Notes under the pieces: generated by a model
Seen by the model: the letters and a program-made list of their open reading frames with translations, nothing else
What the model was told of the DNA's origin: nothing
Database searches by the model: none
Position numbers and translations under genes: made by a program
In this document: in pieces, positions 32,476 to 41,065 of the stretch
Layout: every line of letters starts with the position of its first letter
Numbering within the stretch: the stretch's first letter is position 1
From: VXNE01 sp965208745
Lineage (GTDB): Bacteria > Pseudomonadota > Gammaproteobacteria > Pseudomonadales > Azotimanducaceae
DNA length: 64,000 nt
Direction of reading: 5' to 3'
Assembly (NCBI GenBank): GCA_965208745.1
Contig: CBDBPN010000004.1
Location: 1,426,001 to 1,490,000 of the forward strand

Positions 32476-32584
32476 CCGTATCTCCTCTCGGGTTCGCCGC
32501 CACGCTTGTCGCGGTGTGCGGCGAGGAGTTCACGTTCGCCCGAACTGCCCCGGCGGACAGGGCGGTCGGGCCGAGCGGCGCATT

Positions 32585-33331
32585 CTAAGGTCGCGACCGC
32601 GCGACTTCAAACAGCATGAGGGCCGCAGCAACCGAGACGTTGAGGCTCGAGACGCGACCGGCCATCGGGATGCGCACCAGGGTGTCGCACCGCTCGCGGG
32701 TCAGCCGGCGGAGCCCCGTGCCCTCTCCGCCGAGCACGACCGCCACGGACGCGGGCACGTCGAACCCGAACAGCTCCGTCTCCGCTGCCGCGTCGCCGCC
32801 CACCAGCCACACGCCCTGGTCCGCCAGCCAGCCGAGCCGCCGCGCGAGATTTGTTACCGCGACGATGACAAGCCGGTCGAGGGCGCCGCTCGCCGCCTTG
32901 GCCACCGTCGCCGTGAGCGGCGCGCTACGCCGCTTCGGCAGCAGTACGGCATCGACGCCGGCGGCTTCCGCCGTACGCAGGCAGGCGCCGAGGTTGCGCG
33001 GGTCCTGCACCCCCTCGAGCACCAGCAGGAAAGGGTTGTCGAACTCGGGCCAGCGCCGCTCGAGCTCCGCCTCGGTGGCGGGCGCGATCACGTCGCACTG
33101 CGCCGCCACGCCCTGATGCACCCCGGGCGCGACCCGGTCGAGGGCGCGCCGGTCCACCGTCTCGACGCGCACGTTGGCGGCGCGGGCTTCCGCGAGCAAC
33201 TCCCCCGTCGCGCCGCCGCGGCGGCGTCCTTCGACGATCCAGACCCGGCGTACGCGGCCGGGCGAGGCCTCGAGCGCATTGCGGACGGCGTGAATGCCGT
33301 ACAGCCAGGTCGGGTCGCTGCTATCTGCCAT
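32585..33331 (-). CDS. rlmB: 23S rRNA (guanosine-2'-O-) methyltransferase RlmB
   Basis: The 248-residue SpoU-family enzyme methylates the 2'-O of G2251 in 23S rRNA. The N-terminal L30e-like domain (LYGIHAVRNALEASPGRV) precedes the knotted SPOUT domain with motif 1 VLEGVQDPRNLGACLRTAEA, motif 2 VVLGGEGTGLRRLTRERCD and motif 3 VSSLNVSVAAALMLFE. The start overlaps the 3' end of rnr by 11 bases, so the two are in one operon. Confidence 0.95.
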   Translation of the reverse strand: MADSSDPTWLYGIHAVRNALEASPGRVRRVWIVEGRRRGGATGELLAEARAANVRVETVDRRALDRVAPGVHQGVAAQCDVIAPATEAELERRWPEFDNPFLLVLEGVQDPRNLGACLRTAEAAGVDAVLLPKRRSAPLTATVAKAASGALDRLVIVAVTNLARRLGWLADQGVWLVGGDAAAETELFGFDVPASVAVVLGGEGTGLRRLTRERCDTLVRIPMAGRVSSLNVSVAAALMLFEVARSRP

Positions 33332-35447
33332 GGGGTCTGCCCGTCCGGCTCCCTCGCCGTGTCTCGCGCCCCACGGGAATCAGGTCCACGCGGCGCGTCT
33401 CCACGGAGACTTCGGCCAGTTCCACCAGTAGCTCGTCGCCGAGGGTGTAGCGTTCACCGGAGCGCTCGGCCACCAGGCTCATGGTCTCGGGGACGAAGCG
33501 GTACCAGTCGCGCCCGAGCCTGGAGATGTGCACCAGGCCCTGCAGGAACAGACCTTCGAGTTCCACGAAGAGCCCGAACTCGGTCACTCCGGTGACGGTC
33601 CCGCCGAACCGCTCGCCGACGCGGTCAGCGATGAAAGCGCACTTCAACCATTCCTCCACGGCCCGGCTGACCTCGTCCGCGCGGCGCTCGGAGACGGAGA
33701 TGCCGGTGGCCGTCTCGCCGAGCCAGTCCGCCTCCGGCCGTGCGGCGAACTTGATCATCCGATGGGTCACGAGGTCCGCATACCGGCGGATGGGGGACGT
33801 GAAGTGGAGGTATTTCGGCAGCGCGAGGCCGAAGTGCCCGGCGTTGACCACGTCGTAACGCGCCTGCGAGAGTGACCGGAGGACAAGCGTCTCCACGATC
33901 CACGCCGGCACGCCTGCATTGCGCCGCGCCGCGTCCATCGCCGCCTGCAACCCGCCCGGCGTCATCCTGTCCGCGGCCAGACGGACGCCGCCGAGCGCCA
34001 AGGCCTCGGCGAGCTGCGCGCGCTTCTCGCTCCGGGGCGGTTCATGCACCCGGTAGATCGGCCCGAGCCGTTCGAGGTGGCGCGCGGCACAGACGTTGGC
34101 GGCGATCATGGCCTCCTCGATCAGCCGGTGCGCGTCGTTGCGTTCTTCCGGGACCACCTGCCGCACGGCGCCGTTCGCGAGCACCAGCCGCGACTCGCGG
34201 GCGTCGAAGTCGAGCGCACCGCGCTCCTCACGGCGCCCCCGCAGAGCCCGATAGACCTCGAACAGTGCGGACCATGCCGTCGGCGTACCGGCCACTTCCC
34301 GGTAAGTCAGGCGCGCATGCGACTCGATCACCGCCTCGTCGAACCGGTAGCGCGACACCCGCCCCGCGGCCGAGACCCGCATGTCGCACACAAGGGCCAA
34401 ACGCCGCTCCCCGGGGACGAGCGAGCAGATGCCGTTCGACAGCGCCTCCGGCAGCATGGGCACGACCCGGTCGGGCAGGTACACGGAGTTGCCACGGCGT
34501 CGCGCCTCGCGGTCGAGCGCCGTACCAGGCCGGACGTAGTGCGCCACGTCGGCGATCGCGACCACCAGCCGCCAGCCGCCCCGCGGCCGCCGCTCGGCGT
34601 ACACCGCGTCGTCGAAGTCGCGGGCGTCCGGGCCGTCGATGGTGACGAGCGGCAGCCCCGTCAGGTCCACGCGGCCGACGCAGTCCGCCGCGGTGACGGC
34701 TTCGGGACCACCGAGGTCGAGGCCATCCGGCCACTCGGTCGGCACGCGTAAGCTTGCGAGCAGCGCGCGCGCCGCGCGGTCCGCCTCGTCCCTGGACTCG
34801 ATCACGGAGACGATCCGCCCCACGAGCCGGCCTTGTCCCGCCCCCCGCCCCCGTGGGGGCCGGCGCCGCCGTTCCTCCCACAGCGGCAAGATCGCGACGA
34901 TGTCGCCGTCCGAGGCCGCATAGTCGTCGCCCTCGATGTCGATGCGTCCCCGGATACGCGGGTCGACGGACTCGACGAAGCGCGCCCGGTAACCTTCGAC
35001 AAGACAGCCGATCAGCGGCTCCGGCGACGGCTCGACGACCCGCAGGATCTCGACGCCGGCGAAACCGACCCGTACCTCCACCCGGTCCCCGGGGCGCACG
35101 CCGGCGTCCTGCGGAAGCGCTTCGCCGGAACCCTGCAACGCGAGGCCACCATCGACCTCGATCACCTGGTCGATGTCGTTCGTCGCGCCGGGATCGGACG
35201 CGTAGCCGCCGTCCGGCGTCCTGACCACCTCACCAAGATGCTCCAGCCCGCGTAGCAGCCGGCGCAGCCTGTGACTGTCGCGCTTGTCGCGGAGCCCGAA
35301 GTGCGCACACAGCCCCCGCCAGTCGAGGGCATTCCCATCTGACAGGGCCGCGCGGACTTCCCGCGCCGTCAGGGGAACCTGCGGCGTCCGCCCCCCCGCA
35401 CGCTTCCTACGGGCCAAATTGACAACTCCGGTGGCGTGAAAGAACAT
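33321..35447 (-). CDS. rnr: ribonuclease R
   Basis: The 708-residue 3'-5' exoribonuclease begins at MFFHATG. It has an N-terminal HTH-like region, cold-shock domains, the RNB catalytic domain with IDGPDARDFDDAVYA (the four Asp cluster), YLPDRVVPMLPEALSNGICSL and HFTSPIRRYADLVTHR, and a C-terminal S1 domain (GTVTGVTEFGLFVELEGLFLQGLVHIS). The very basic C-terminus of longer RNase R proteins is reduced to a short Arg/Gly tail. The gene is convergent with nothing; its start faces tRNA-Leu. Confidence 0.95.
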   Translation of the reverse strand: MFFHATGVVNLARRKRAGGRTPQVPLTAREVRAALSDGNALDWRGLCAHFGLRDKRDSHRLRRLLRGLEHLGEVVRTPDGGYASDPGATNDIDQVIEVDGGLALQGSGEALPQDAGVRPGDRVEVRVGFAGVEILRVVEPSPEPLIGCLVEGYRARFVESVDPRIRGRIDIEGDDYAASDGDIVAILPLWEERRRRPPRGRGAGQGRLVGRIVSVIESRDEADRAARALLASLRVPTEWPDGLDLGGPEAVTAADCVGRVDLTGLPLVTIDGPDARDFDDAVYAERRPRGGWRLVVAIADVAHYVRPGTALDREARRRGNSVYLPDRVVPMLPEALSNGICSLVPGERRLALVCDMRVSAAGRVSRYRFDEAVIESHARLTYREVAGTPTAWSALFEVYRALRGRREERGALDFDARESRLVLANGAVRQVVPEERNDAHRLIEEAMIAANVCAARHLERLGPIYRVHEPPRSEKRAQLAEALALGGVRLAADRMTPGGLQAAMDAARRNAGVPAWIVETLVLRSLSQARYDVVNAGHFGLALPKYLHFTSPIRRYADLVTHRMIKFAARPEADWLGETATGISVSERRADEVSRAVEEWLKCAFIADRVGERFGGTVTGVTEFGLFVELEGLFLQGLVHISRLGRDWYRFVPETMSLVAERSGERYTLGDELLVELAEVSVETRRVDLIPVGRETRRGSRTGRPHGR

Positions 35448-35508
35448 GGCGCGCCCGGCTCGGGGGGCGCGTCCGCCCGGGCCCGGCGACAAGCTGCAGC
35501 CGCTTCAT

Positions 35509-35595
35509 GCCGAGGTGGTGAAATTGGTAGACACGCTAGCTTCAGGTGCTAGTGGGGGTAACCCCGTGGAGGTTCAAGTCCTCTCCTCGGCACCA
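35509..35595 (+). tRNA. tRNA-Leu (anticodon CAG)
   Basis: The 87-nt gene has an acceptor stem GCCGAGG/CCTCGGC, discriminator A and encoded CCA. It has a D-arm with TGGTAGACACG, an anticodon stem CTAGC/GCTAG with loop TTCAGGT (anticodon CAG), a long variable arm (class II, GTGGGGGTAACCCC) and T-arm GGTTCAAGTCC. It marks the left edge of the genomic island that runs to about 48.4 kb. tRNA 3' ends are common integrase targets. Confidence 0.96.
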
Positions 35596-35749
35596 CACAC
35601 GTCACATAAGCACTTGATTTGAAAAGTTTTTTCAGATTCTTCGGAGTTGCGTAGCACTTGTCAGTCTAGCTGCCCACCGGGGCTATTGTAACCCCGTGAA
35701 ATCCATGTATATGGAAGTGCCAGTTCCCGCTAGCTGAAGGGATTCTGGC

Positions 35750-35980
35750 ATGACCACGAACCACACCTCCCTCTCTCCGTCCCGCCGCGGCGTCGAGCCC
35801 CGCGTCCTCCGGATCGCGGATCTCGAAGAGATGCTGCGGGTCTCCAAGCGCACGATCTACTACTGGATCGCCAACGGGAGATTCCCCCGCTCCGACGTGG
35901 AGCTGGGGTCGCAGTTGCGCGCGTGGCGCACGGAGACCGTGGCGGCCTGGCTCGAGTCCAGAACCGTCGATCCGGCCTAG
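35750..35980 (+). CDS. AlpA-family regulator/excisionase-like HTH protein
   Basis: The 76-residue protein has an AlpA/MerR-like winged helix: RVLRIADLEEMLRVSKRTIYYWIANGRFPRS. Such proteins activate integrase genes or act as excisionases in tRNA-borne islands. It is 154 bases from the tRNA-Leu 3' end and is the only island gene on the plus strand. AAGGG lies about 10 bases before the ATG. Its TAG stop lies within the CTAG at the left edge of the MITE-like element, so the original C-terminus may have been altered. Confidence 0.85.
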   Translation: MTTNHTSLSPSRRGVEPRVLRIADLEEMLRVSKRTIYYWIANGRFPRSDVELGSQLRAWRTETVAAWLESRTVDPA

Positions 35981-36145
35981 GAGCTTGCGCCGTAGAAAAT
36001 TCTGGCATCTTGAAAACCCACCTAGACGAGATTTCGTCCCTGAAAACGGCATCGAATACCCACATTGCGGCGCAAAATCGCCTCCGCTCTGCCTGTCGCT
36101 CCCACCAGGTCGGACGAAAAGCGTGCTACGGCGCAAGCTCCTAGG
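35976..36145. mobile_element. 170-bp MITE-like element with perfect 20-bp terminal inverted repeats
   Basis: CCTAGGAGCTTGCGCCGTAG (35976-35995) and its exact complement (36126-36145) bound a 130-bp non-coding core. If CTAG at each edge is the target duplication (35977-35980 and 36141-36144), the inverted repeat proper is GAGCTTGCGCCGTAG. CTAG-type targets are known for IS5-like elements. It contains no open frame for a transposase, so it would need a transposase supplied elsewhere. Confidence 0.7.
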
Positions 36146-36823
36146 ACGCTGCTCGCCCACGCGATGCCGCCCACGTCGACCCCGGCGGCAAGGGCCCGCG
36201 CGGAGCGCCTCGCTGGCGCTGTCGCCCCGCCAGATGGCTAGGGCGTAGGCCACGGTGGCGTAGATTCCGAGGGCGATGCCGCCCACTCTGATACCGTTCG
36301 CGGCATCGTAGGTGAGCGACTCGATTGTGCCGAACTTGGCGACGTTGACGGCCTGCCGGTAGGTGATGGTCCCTCGCCTGACGAGTCGCGGGGCTTCGGC
36401 GGGGTCCTCGATGCCCGGGAGGTGCCCTGCGAGGATCCGCTGTTCCATGGCTTTCACGGCGGCATCGTGCTGGTCGCGCGGGAACTCGATGGGCATCGGG
36501 GTGCCGTCGGGGTTCAGGTACCGGTAACGTCCTTGCAGGAAGCAGTTTGCGACGCCGCGAGCGGCGCTCTGGTGGTACTTGGTCTGGATGAACTCGCCGT
36601 TTACGACTCGGTCGGGCCCGTTCTTGGCGTTGTCGGTGCCGACGAGTCTGGCGGTGTTGCCAGAAATCACGTCGGTGAGATGGTTGGCTCGCTCCACGGC
36701 GAACCCATGGCCCTGTCTCGCCCGGAACATGGCGGCATCCAGGCATACCGTGTCGTTGCCCACAGGGGTCCAGAGGATTGGGCTGCGTCGGTTGTTCGTA
36801 ATCGCTCCAAGGGTAGCTTGCAT
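36146..36823 (-). pseudogene. broken gene of a conserved unknown family, truncated at the MITE-like element
   Basis: The frame starts MQATLGAITNNRRSPILW and is coherent for about 200 residues. Blocks such as GHGFAVERANHLTD, NAKNGPDRVVNGEFIQTKY and RYRYLNPDGTPMPIEFP look like a family I have seen in mobile DNA of other bacteria, but I cannot give it a function. After ALRAG the frame is wrong. Adjusting it at a CCCTT run (about 36190) restores a hydrophobic, Gly-rich segment (AAGVDVGGIAWASSVL) that then runs into the MITE end. The gene has therefore lost its C-terminus. Confidence 0.55.
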
Positions 36824-37250
36824 CGGGGGAGAACGGGACGGCGAGACCCTTCTTCTGAGGTCAACGGGGTCACTGAAGCCGGATAGGCGCGATAGCCATG
36901 TCCGATGAGTTCAGCGCAATGACGTGTTCAAATATACAGCAGTGTCCGGGAGCGGAGACCCTGGCGGAGGGTGGTTGTGACCACCTACCCGTCTGTCGCG
37001 GGGTAGGTTTGTGAAGCGTTGTTTTCGGAACGGGTTGCGGTACGTAGAATCGTGGCGCAGCGTGGCTTGTCGGCCGCGTACCGCAAACCCAGCGTTTGAG
37101 GAACACCCTGCTGGTCGGCTAAGCCCGTGTCTCCAAGGTGCAGGGTTTGGAGCCTCGCGACCTACAGCGCGTTGCCTTGACGGCTGCGGGCGTCGATGCC
37201 GACCAGAGTTACGAGGACGAGCGACCGCGCGGAGGAAAACCAGGGCGCTT
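36824..37250. other. 427-bp intergenic stretch with one long inverted repeat
   Basis: I see no convincing gene. The most notable structure is GGGTTGCGGTACG (37032-37044) with its near-exact complement CGTACCGCAAACCC (37077-37090, one extra base). The stretch follows the end of the CBASS operon and precedes the broken gene, so it should hold a terminator for the first and a promoter for the second. Confidence 0.5.
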
Positions 37251-38870
37251 TCATGTTCCGGCCGAGGTGACCCGGCAAGCATTCCCTTCATTGGCTACCT
37301 TTAGGGCTGGCTTCATGGTGTTGCCATCGGAGGAGAAGTCGTAGAGCAGAAGCTCAGGGTGATAGCTGTCAAAGGCTTGGCCGAAGAACACGCTTGCTGC
37401 GTTCGACACGCATGGCAGCACGTGAACTCGACGGACGCCGTGGGCGGCACGGAGTTGGTGTAGTAGTTCTTGGATACGCTGCCTGAACGACGCACCATCT
37501 CCGGGGTGGGCAAGCGCGCCATTACCCATGCGAGCTTCTGTGGCAATGATGGACACCGTGTTGAGACCGAGCGTCTCCGCTGTCTTCATCATCGCGGGTG
37601 GCATCGCCGTGAGCCCCAGAACGAGACACACATCATCTGCGTTACGCGGCAGTTCTTCCAAGCCTTCCAGCGAATAGAACTCCCCGGTGGGTTCGTTCGA
37701 TGGCCAGTACCAAAGGCCACTCTCTCGGTAGCGAAGCATGGGTGTGATGTCGCATTTGTTCCCCAGCTTCGCGCCGAGCGCGATCAACGCGGGCATCAAC
37801 CCGATCGCGAAGAGAGCCGCACGGTAGTGCTCGGTGGCTGCCTGTTGAAGGATGGACTCCGAGCCGCTCTCGACGGCTTGGGCCATCGCTTCCCACTTCA
37901 AGTCCTCTGGAAGCGATCCCAAGATCGCCTCGTTGTCGCTCAATCTGCGAAGCTGGCCATCGAGCCGGGCATGTATAGGCTTCAGTGCTCTTTGGACCTC
38001 GCCGGATGTGGGCAGCGCGATGCGCTGCCGGTGGATGGGCCACGCCACGCCGAAGGCTGGTATAGGCTTGAGGGCCAAGGTGTCCAAGGCTGCGGTCGCG
38101 TCTTCTGTGAACCGGCGACGCATCGCCGATAACGTCGCAGCTGGGAAGTCGGCGGCTGCGACGGTGTCCACAAGCCGGTGGTGCATCTCGCAAAGCAGCA
38201 GGATGTTCGTCGGGTCGTCGGACGCAGCGTGCGAAAGGTACAGGACGCCCCTTGCGCCGCCTTCCGAGGACGCGACGTTGTGGGCTAACGTACCGAAGTT
38301 GCCGCTTGCTCCTGTAATCGGGTCGATCGTTAGGTCGGCGGCACAGCCTGCGAACATGCATCGCCCATGTGAGTCGAGTAGCACTTGATTGCGGGTTTTG
38401 GCACTGATGTCCTTGCCGCGGCCTTTGCGCTTCGTCTCACGTTCAAGGTGGGTGTAGACGGTCTGCCAAGCCTCGCTGTCCATTTCCTTGCGCTGGCCTG
38501 CCGACTCTTGCCACACGGTTGTCAAACGTTGGAGATCGGACGTATCCGCGCGCGTGAGGGTGTGTCCTTGCCACGAGCGTAGTTCGGTTGGAAATGGATC
38601 GTTGGGATCGGCATGCGAAGTGGCATAGGCCCGCAGTGCGCCGACGCTCTCGGCGGCGTTGAGACAGAAACGTGCCGTCGCGACGACGTCGGCGTCGGCA
38701 AGAAGGACTACTATCGTTGCGTGCGGTCCTTCGTCCATCAACACGCCAACGCGATCCCAGGACACTACGCGCGCCACAGCATTCGCATGGTCCCTTACCG
38801 CCGCGAGTTCCGTCAGCGGCGGCTCACGAGTCTGCCGTACGGTTGTGTAAGCCGGGTCAGTTGGGTCCAC
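37251..38870 (-). CDS. cap5: CBASS effector Cap5 (HNH-SAVED) with N-terminal extension
   Basis: This is a cyclic-nucleotide-activated DNase. The HNH domain spans about 155-235: Cys171 and Cys176, AHN with His197, then NILLLCEMHHR with Asn222, Cys227 and His230/231. The C-terminal SAVED domain (from about 260) senses the cyclic nucleotide; VHVLPCVSNAASVFFGQAFDSYHP and LLLYDFSSDG are its conserved end. Known Cap5 proteins are roughly 370-400 residues with HNH at the N-terminus, while this one has 539, with about 150 residues before HNH. The ATG overlaps cap3 by 14 bases, which supports the long start. It is the last gene of the operon. Confidence 0.92.
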   Translation of the reverse strand: MDPTDPAYTTVRQTREPPLTELAAVRDHANAVARVVSWDRVGVLMDEGPHATIVVLLADADVVATARFCLNAAESVGALRAYATSHADPNDPFPTELRSWQGHTLTRADTSDLQRLTTVWQESAGQRKEMDSEAWQTVYTHLERETKRKGRGKDISAKTRNQVLLDSHGRCMFAGCAADLTIDPITGASGNFGTLAHNVASSEGGARGVLYLSHAASDDPTNILLLCEMHHRLVDTVAAADFPAATLSAMRRRFTEDATAALDTLALKPIPAFGVAWPIHRQRIALPTSGEVQRALKPIHARLDGQLRRLSDNEAILGSLPEDLKWEAMAQAVESGSESILQQAATEHYRAALFAIGLMPALIALGAKLGNKCDITPMLRYRESGLWYWPSNEPTGEFYSLEGLEELPRNADDVCLVLGLTAMPPAMMKTAETLGLNTVSIIATEARMGNGALAHPGDGASFRQRIQELLHQLRAAHGVRRVHVLPCVSNAASVFFGQAFDSYHPELLLYDFSSDGNTMKPALKVANEGNACRVTSAGT

Positions 38871-39354
38871 CGGTCTTCTCCCATCGTAGTCGCGTGAAAC
38901 GCCTTTTAGGTCGAACCCACATTCGGGTCTCCTGAGTGCCTACCACGACAAACGAGAGCGGTCGACCCGGATTCGCGCTGAGGCACGCCGCCCAATCCTT
39001 TCGGTCGATCATTGACGGCGAGGGCACTGGCTCTGGGTGCGTGTGCCAAGTTCCAAGATAGATCGCTGTGCCGCCTGAACACGCGTACCTAGCACACACG
39101 GCACGCTGGTGCCCGGGGTCGAGAAGCTTGAATGCGAAGCGTGAGCGTACGTCGCGCTCCAAGGGTGTCGTGACCGTCTCGATCCAGACCCTTCGCTTAT
39201 CGGGCGAGGTCGTACCAATGAGCACGCCGAAGGACTCGGCTGCGTCGGAAGCGGTCTGCCGATGTGCATCCCAGACGGCTGCGACTCGCCCTGCCACGTA
39301 GACGCGCCGATCGAGGCCCCCGAAATGGCCGACGGGACTATCCACCGCAGACAT
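38857..39354 (-). CDS. cap3: CBASS Cap3, JAB/JAMM isopeptidase
   Basis: The 165-residue metalloprotease has the JAMM zinc motif: Glu40, then H104-x-H106-x7-S114-x2-D117 in GTWHTHPEPVPSPSMIDRKD. Cap3 removes the CD-NTase from its Cap2-made conjugates. It overlaps cap2 by 17 bases and cap5 by 14. All zinc ligands are present. Confidence 0.92.
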   Translation of the reverse strand: MSAVDSPVGHFGGLDRRVYVAGRVAAVWDAHRQTASDAAESFGVLIGTTSPDKRRVWIETVTTPLERDVRSRFAFKLLDPGHQRAVCARYACSGGTAIYLGTWHTHPEPVPSPSMIDRKDWAACLSANPGRPLSFVVVGTQETRMWVRPKRRFTRLRWEKTGGPN

Positions 39355-41065
39355 CGCAATCGGGGTTGTGCAGATCCAACACCTGCAAAGACGCGTTGAA
39401 GTGGCGATACCGCCAGGTCAACGCCAAGCCCGCTTCCCTCGCGGCGGCATCGCAACCCTTCCAACTGACCTTGGACGACGCGGTCGCGTCGCCAGTAAGG
39501 CACCGCACAGCAAGGTCGGCTGCCATGGATGCGGTGATCCGAGCGGCGACTCCGCTGTATGGCAAGAACTGCGTGCCACAGCCACCTTGCTTGCGTAGCA
39601 CGACTTGGCCAGGCTTGATGAAGTTCAGGTTCGACACAAGGCCTCTTGTCAGGGTCTCTGGATCAACGTAGGCGCAGTACCAGCAGCCCACGGACGTAGG
39701 AAGTGCCAACGTTGCATGCCCCCCAATGCCGTGGCCTTCGAGCCAGCAGTTCAACACCGGCGGCACCCGCAGGTCGCGTACCTGGCAATACTCGGCGAAT
39801 GCACGTTCGACGTTCGGTGATCCGATAGCGATCACAATCAGGTCGAAGGACTGCAAGACCGGTTCGTCCCTTAGTTTCTCAAGCGGCTTGGCCCACGGTG
39901 TAACGTTTGCCCAGGGGTGCTTACGGACGATCTCGGATGCCAACGCTGTGGACTTTAGCTTCCCGATGTCGCCGACAGACAGAACGTGGCGGTAGAGATT
40001 CTTCTCCGAGAAGAGGTCTGGGTCTGAGAGGGTCAATCGTCCGACGCCGGCCGAGGCTAGACTGACCGCGAGCTCACTCCCAACGGAGCCGCAGCCAACG
40101 AGGAGCACGGACTTCCCGCGCAAGTCCAGCGAACCGCCTCCTCTTGGAACGAGCGTAGCTTGCGAGATGGGCCTAACGCTGTATGGCGTCAGGGTCCAAA
40201 GTTGTTCCTTGGCCGCCTCGGGCGACCGTGGCAAGACCGCGGCCACTCGAGACCGAAGGTGGACCGCGAACATAGCGTCCCCGCCAGATGTGGGCCCGGA
40301 GAAAACGAGCCAGAAATCGCGACTAGTGCGCTTGCGTAGCCGTTTGAGTATCTGGCGACCGTCCTCCGTAACCCGCGTCAAGGCTGAGATGATCCAGCAG
40401 AGCAGGTCGTCACCAGGAGCGGGCGCAGGTTCGAGCTCCTCCAGACGGAGCGCGACCGCTTTTCCGACCACCGGCCGTCGAGTCCACTGCGCTGCTTTAC
40501 GCACGGTGTCGAGGGCACCGGCATCCGCTGCAGACGAAGCGATCGCGACCGGCGCGGTTACCAAGGAGCTATCGGGGCTCCCGCTAGATGGTCGGCGCAG
40601 TTGCAAGGTTTCTGATCGTTCCGCCTCCCAAGCGACGAATATCTCGTTCGGCCCAGACGGTCCGCGGCAAAGCAAGCGCCAGTGCGCATGGAACTCCCGT
40701 AGCAACTCCTGCCGGTTGTGGGGCGGGTCCTCGATCATCCGTTTAAGCATGCCCACGGCTTCGCGGACCGTCTCGGCGTAGACGCGATCACGCCGGTCGA
40801 TGTTGACCGCCGTTGAGTAAGGATCGCCGACACACACCTCGCGCGGCGACCCGTCAGAACCGATGCCGACGTGTCCCAGTTTGGGCACGGGCGACTCGGC
40901 GAGGAAGAACTTCGGCGGGCGAAGCAGCTCGGTGGGGAACTGGTGGTCGAGGACCACTCGGCCCAACGTCGTTCCGAACTCAACGGCGAGCCCTTTGCCG
41001 TCGTCTGTGAGGGTTACGTCGTAACCTGCCTCAGACAAAGACCGAGCGATGGCAATCCCGTTCAT
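39338..41065 (-). CDS. cap2: CBASS Cap2, fused E2-E1 ubiquitin-transferase-like enzyme
   Basis: The 575-residue protein primes the CD-NTase by conjugating its C-terminus to a target. The N-terminal E2-like domain has a candidate catalytic Cys78 (SDGSPREVCVG). The E1/ThiF domain has the nucleotide loop VLLVGCGSVGSE (324-329) with Asp348/350, and Cys496 in RKQGGCGTQF is the candidate E1 cysteine. Cys461/464 and Cys570/573 form two CxxC pairs, as in a structural zinc site. The start overlaps the CD-NTase stop by four bases. Confidence 0.92.
   Translation of the reverse strand: MNGIAIARSLSEAGYDVTLTDDGKGLAVEFGTTLGRVVLDHQFPTELLRPPKFFLAESPVPKLGHVGIGSDGSPREVCVGDPYSTAVNIDRRDRVYAETVREAVGMLKRMIEDPPHNRQELLREFHAHWRLLCRGPSGPNEIFVAWEAERSETLQLRRPSSGSPDSSLVTAPVAIASSAADAGALDTVRKAAQWTRRPVVGKAVALRLEELEPAPAPGDDLLCWIISALTRVTEDGRQILKRLRKRTSRDFWLVFSGPTSGGDAMFAVHLRSRVAAVLPRSPEAAKEQLWTLTPYSVRPISQATLVPRGGGSLDLRGKSVLLVGCGSVGSELAVSLASAGVGRLTLSDPDLFSEKNLYRHVLSVGDIGKLKSTALASEIVRKHPWANVTPWAKPLEKLRDEPVLQSFDLIVIAIGSPNVERAFAEYCQVRDLRVPPVLNCWLEGHGIGGHATLALPTSVGCWYCAYVDPETLTRGLVSNLNFIKPGQVVLRKQGGCGTQFLPYSGVAARITASMAADLAVRCLTGDATASSKVSWKGCDAAAREAGLALTWRYRHFNASLQVLDLHNPDCDVCGG

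Noticed and set aside
36911..37291. 126-codon minus-strand frame downstream of cap5
   Set aside because: It overlaps the end of cap5, has no start signal, and its composition (Arg, Pro, Ser) is that of a shadow frame.
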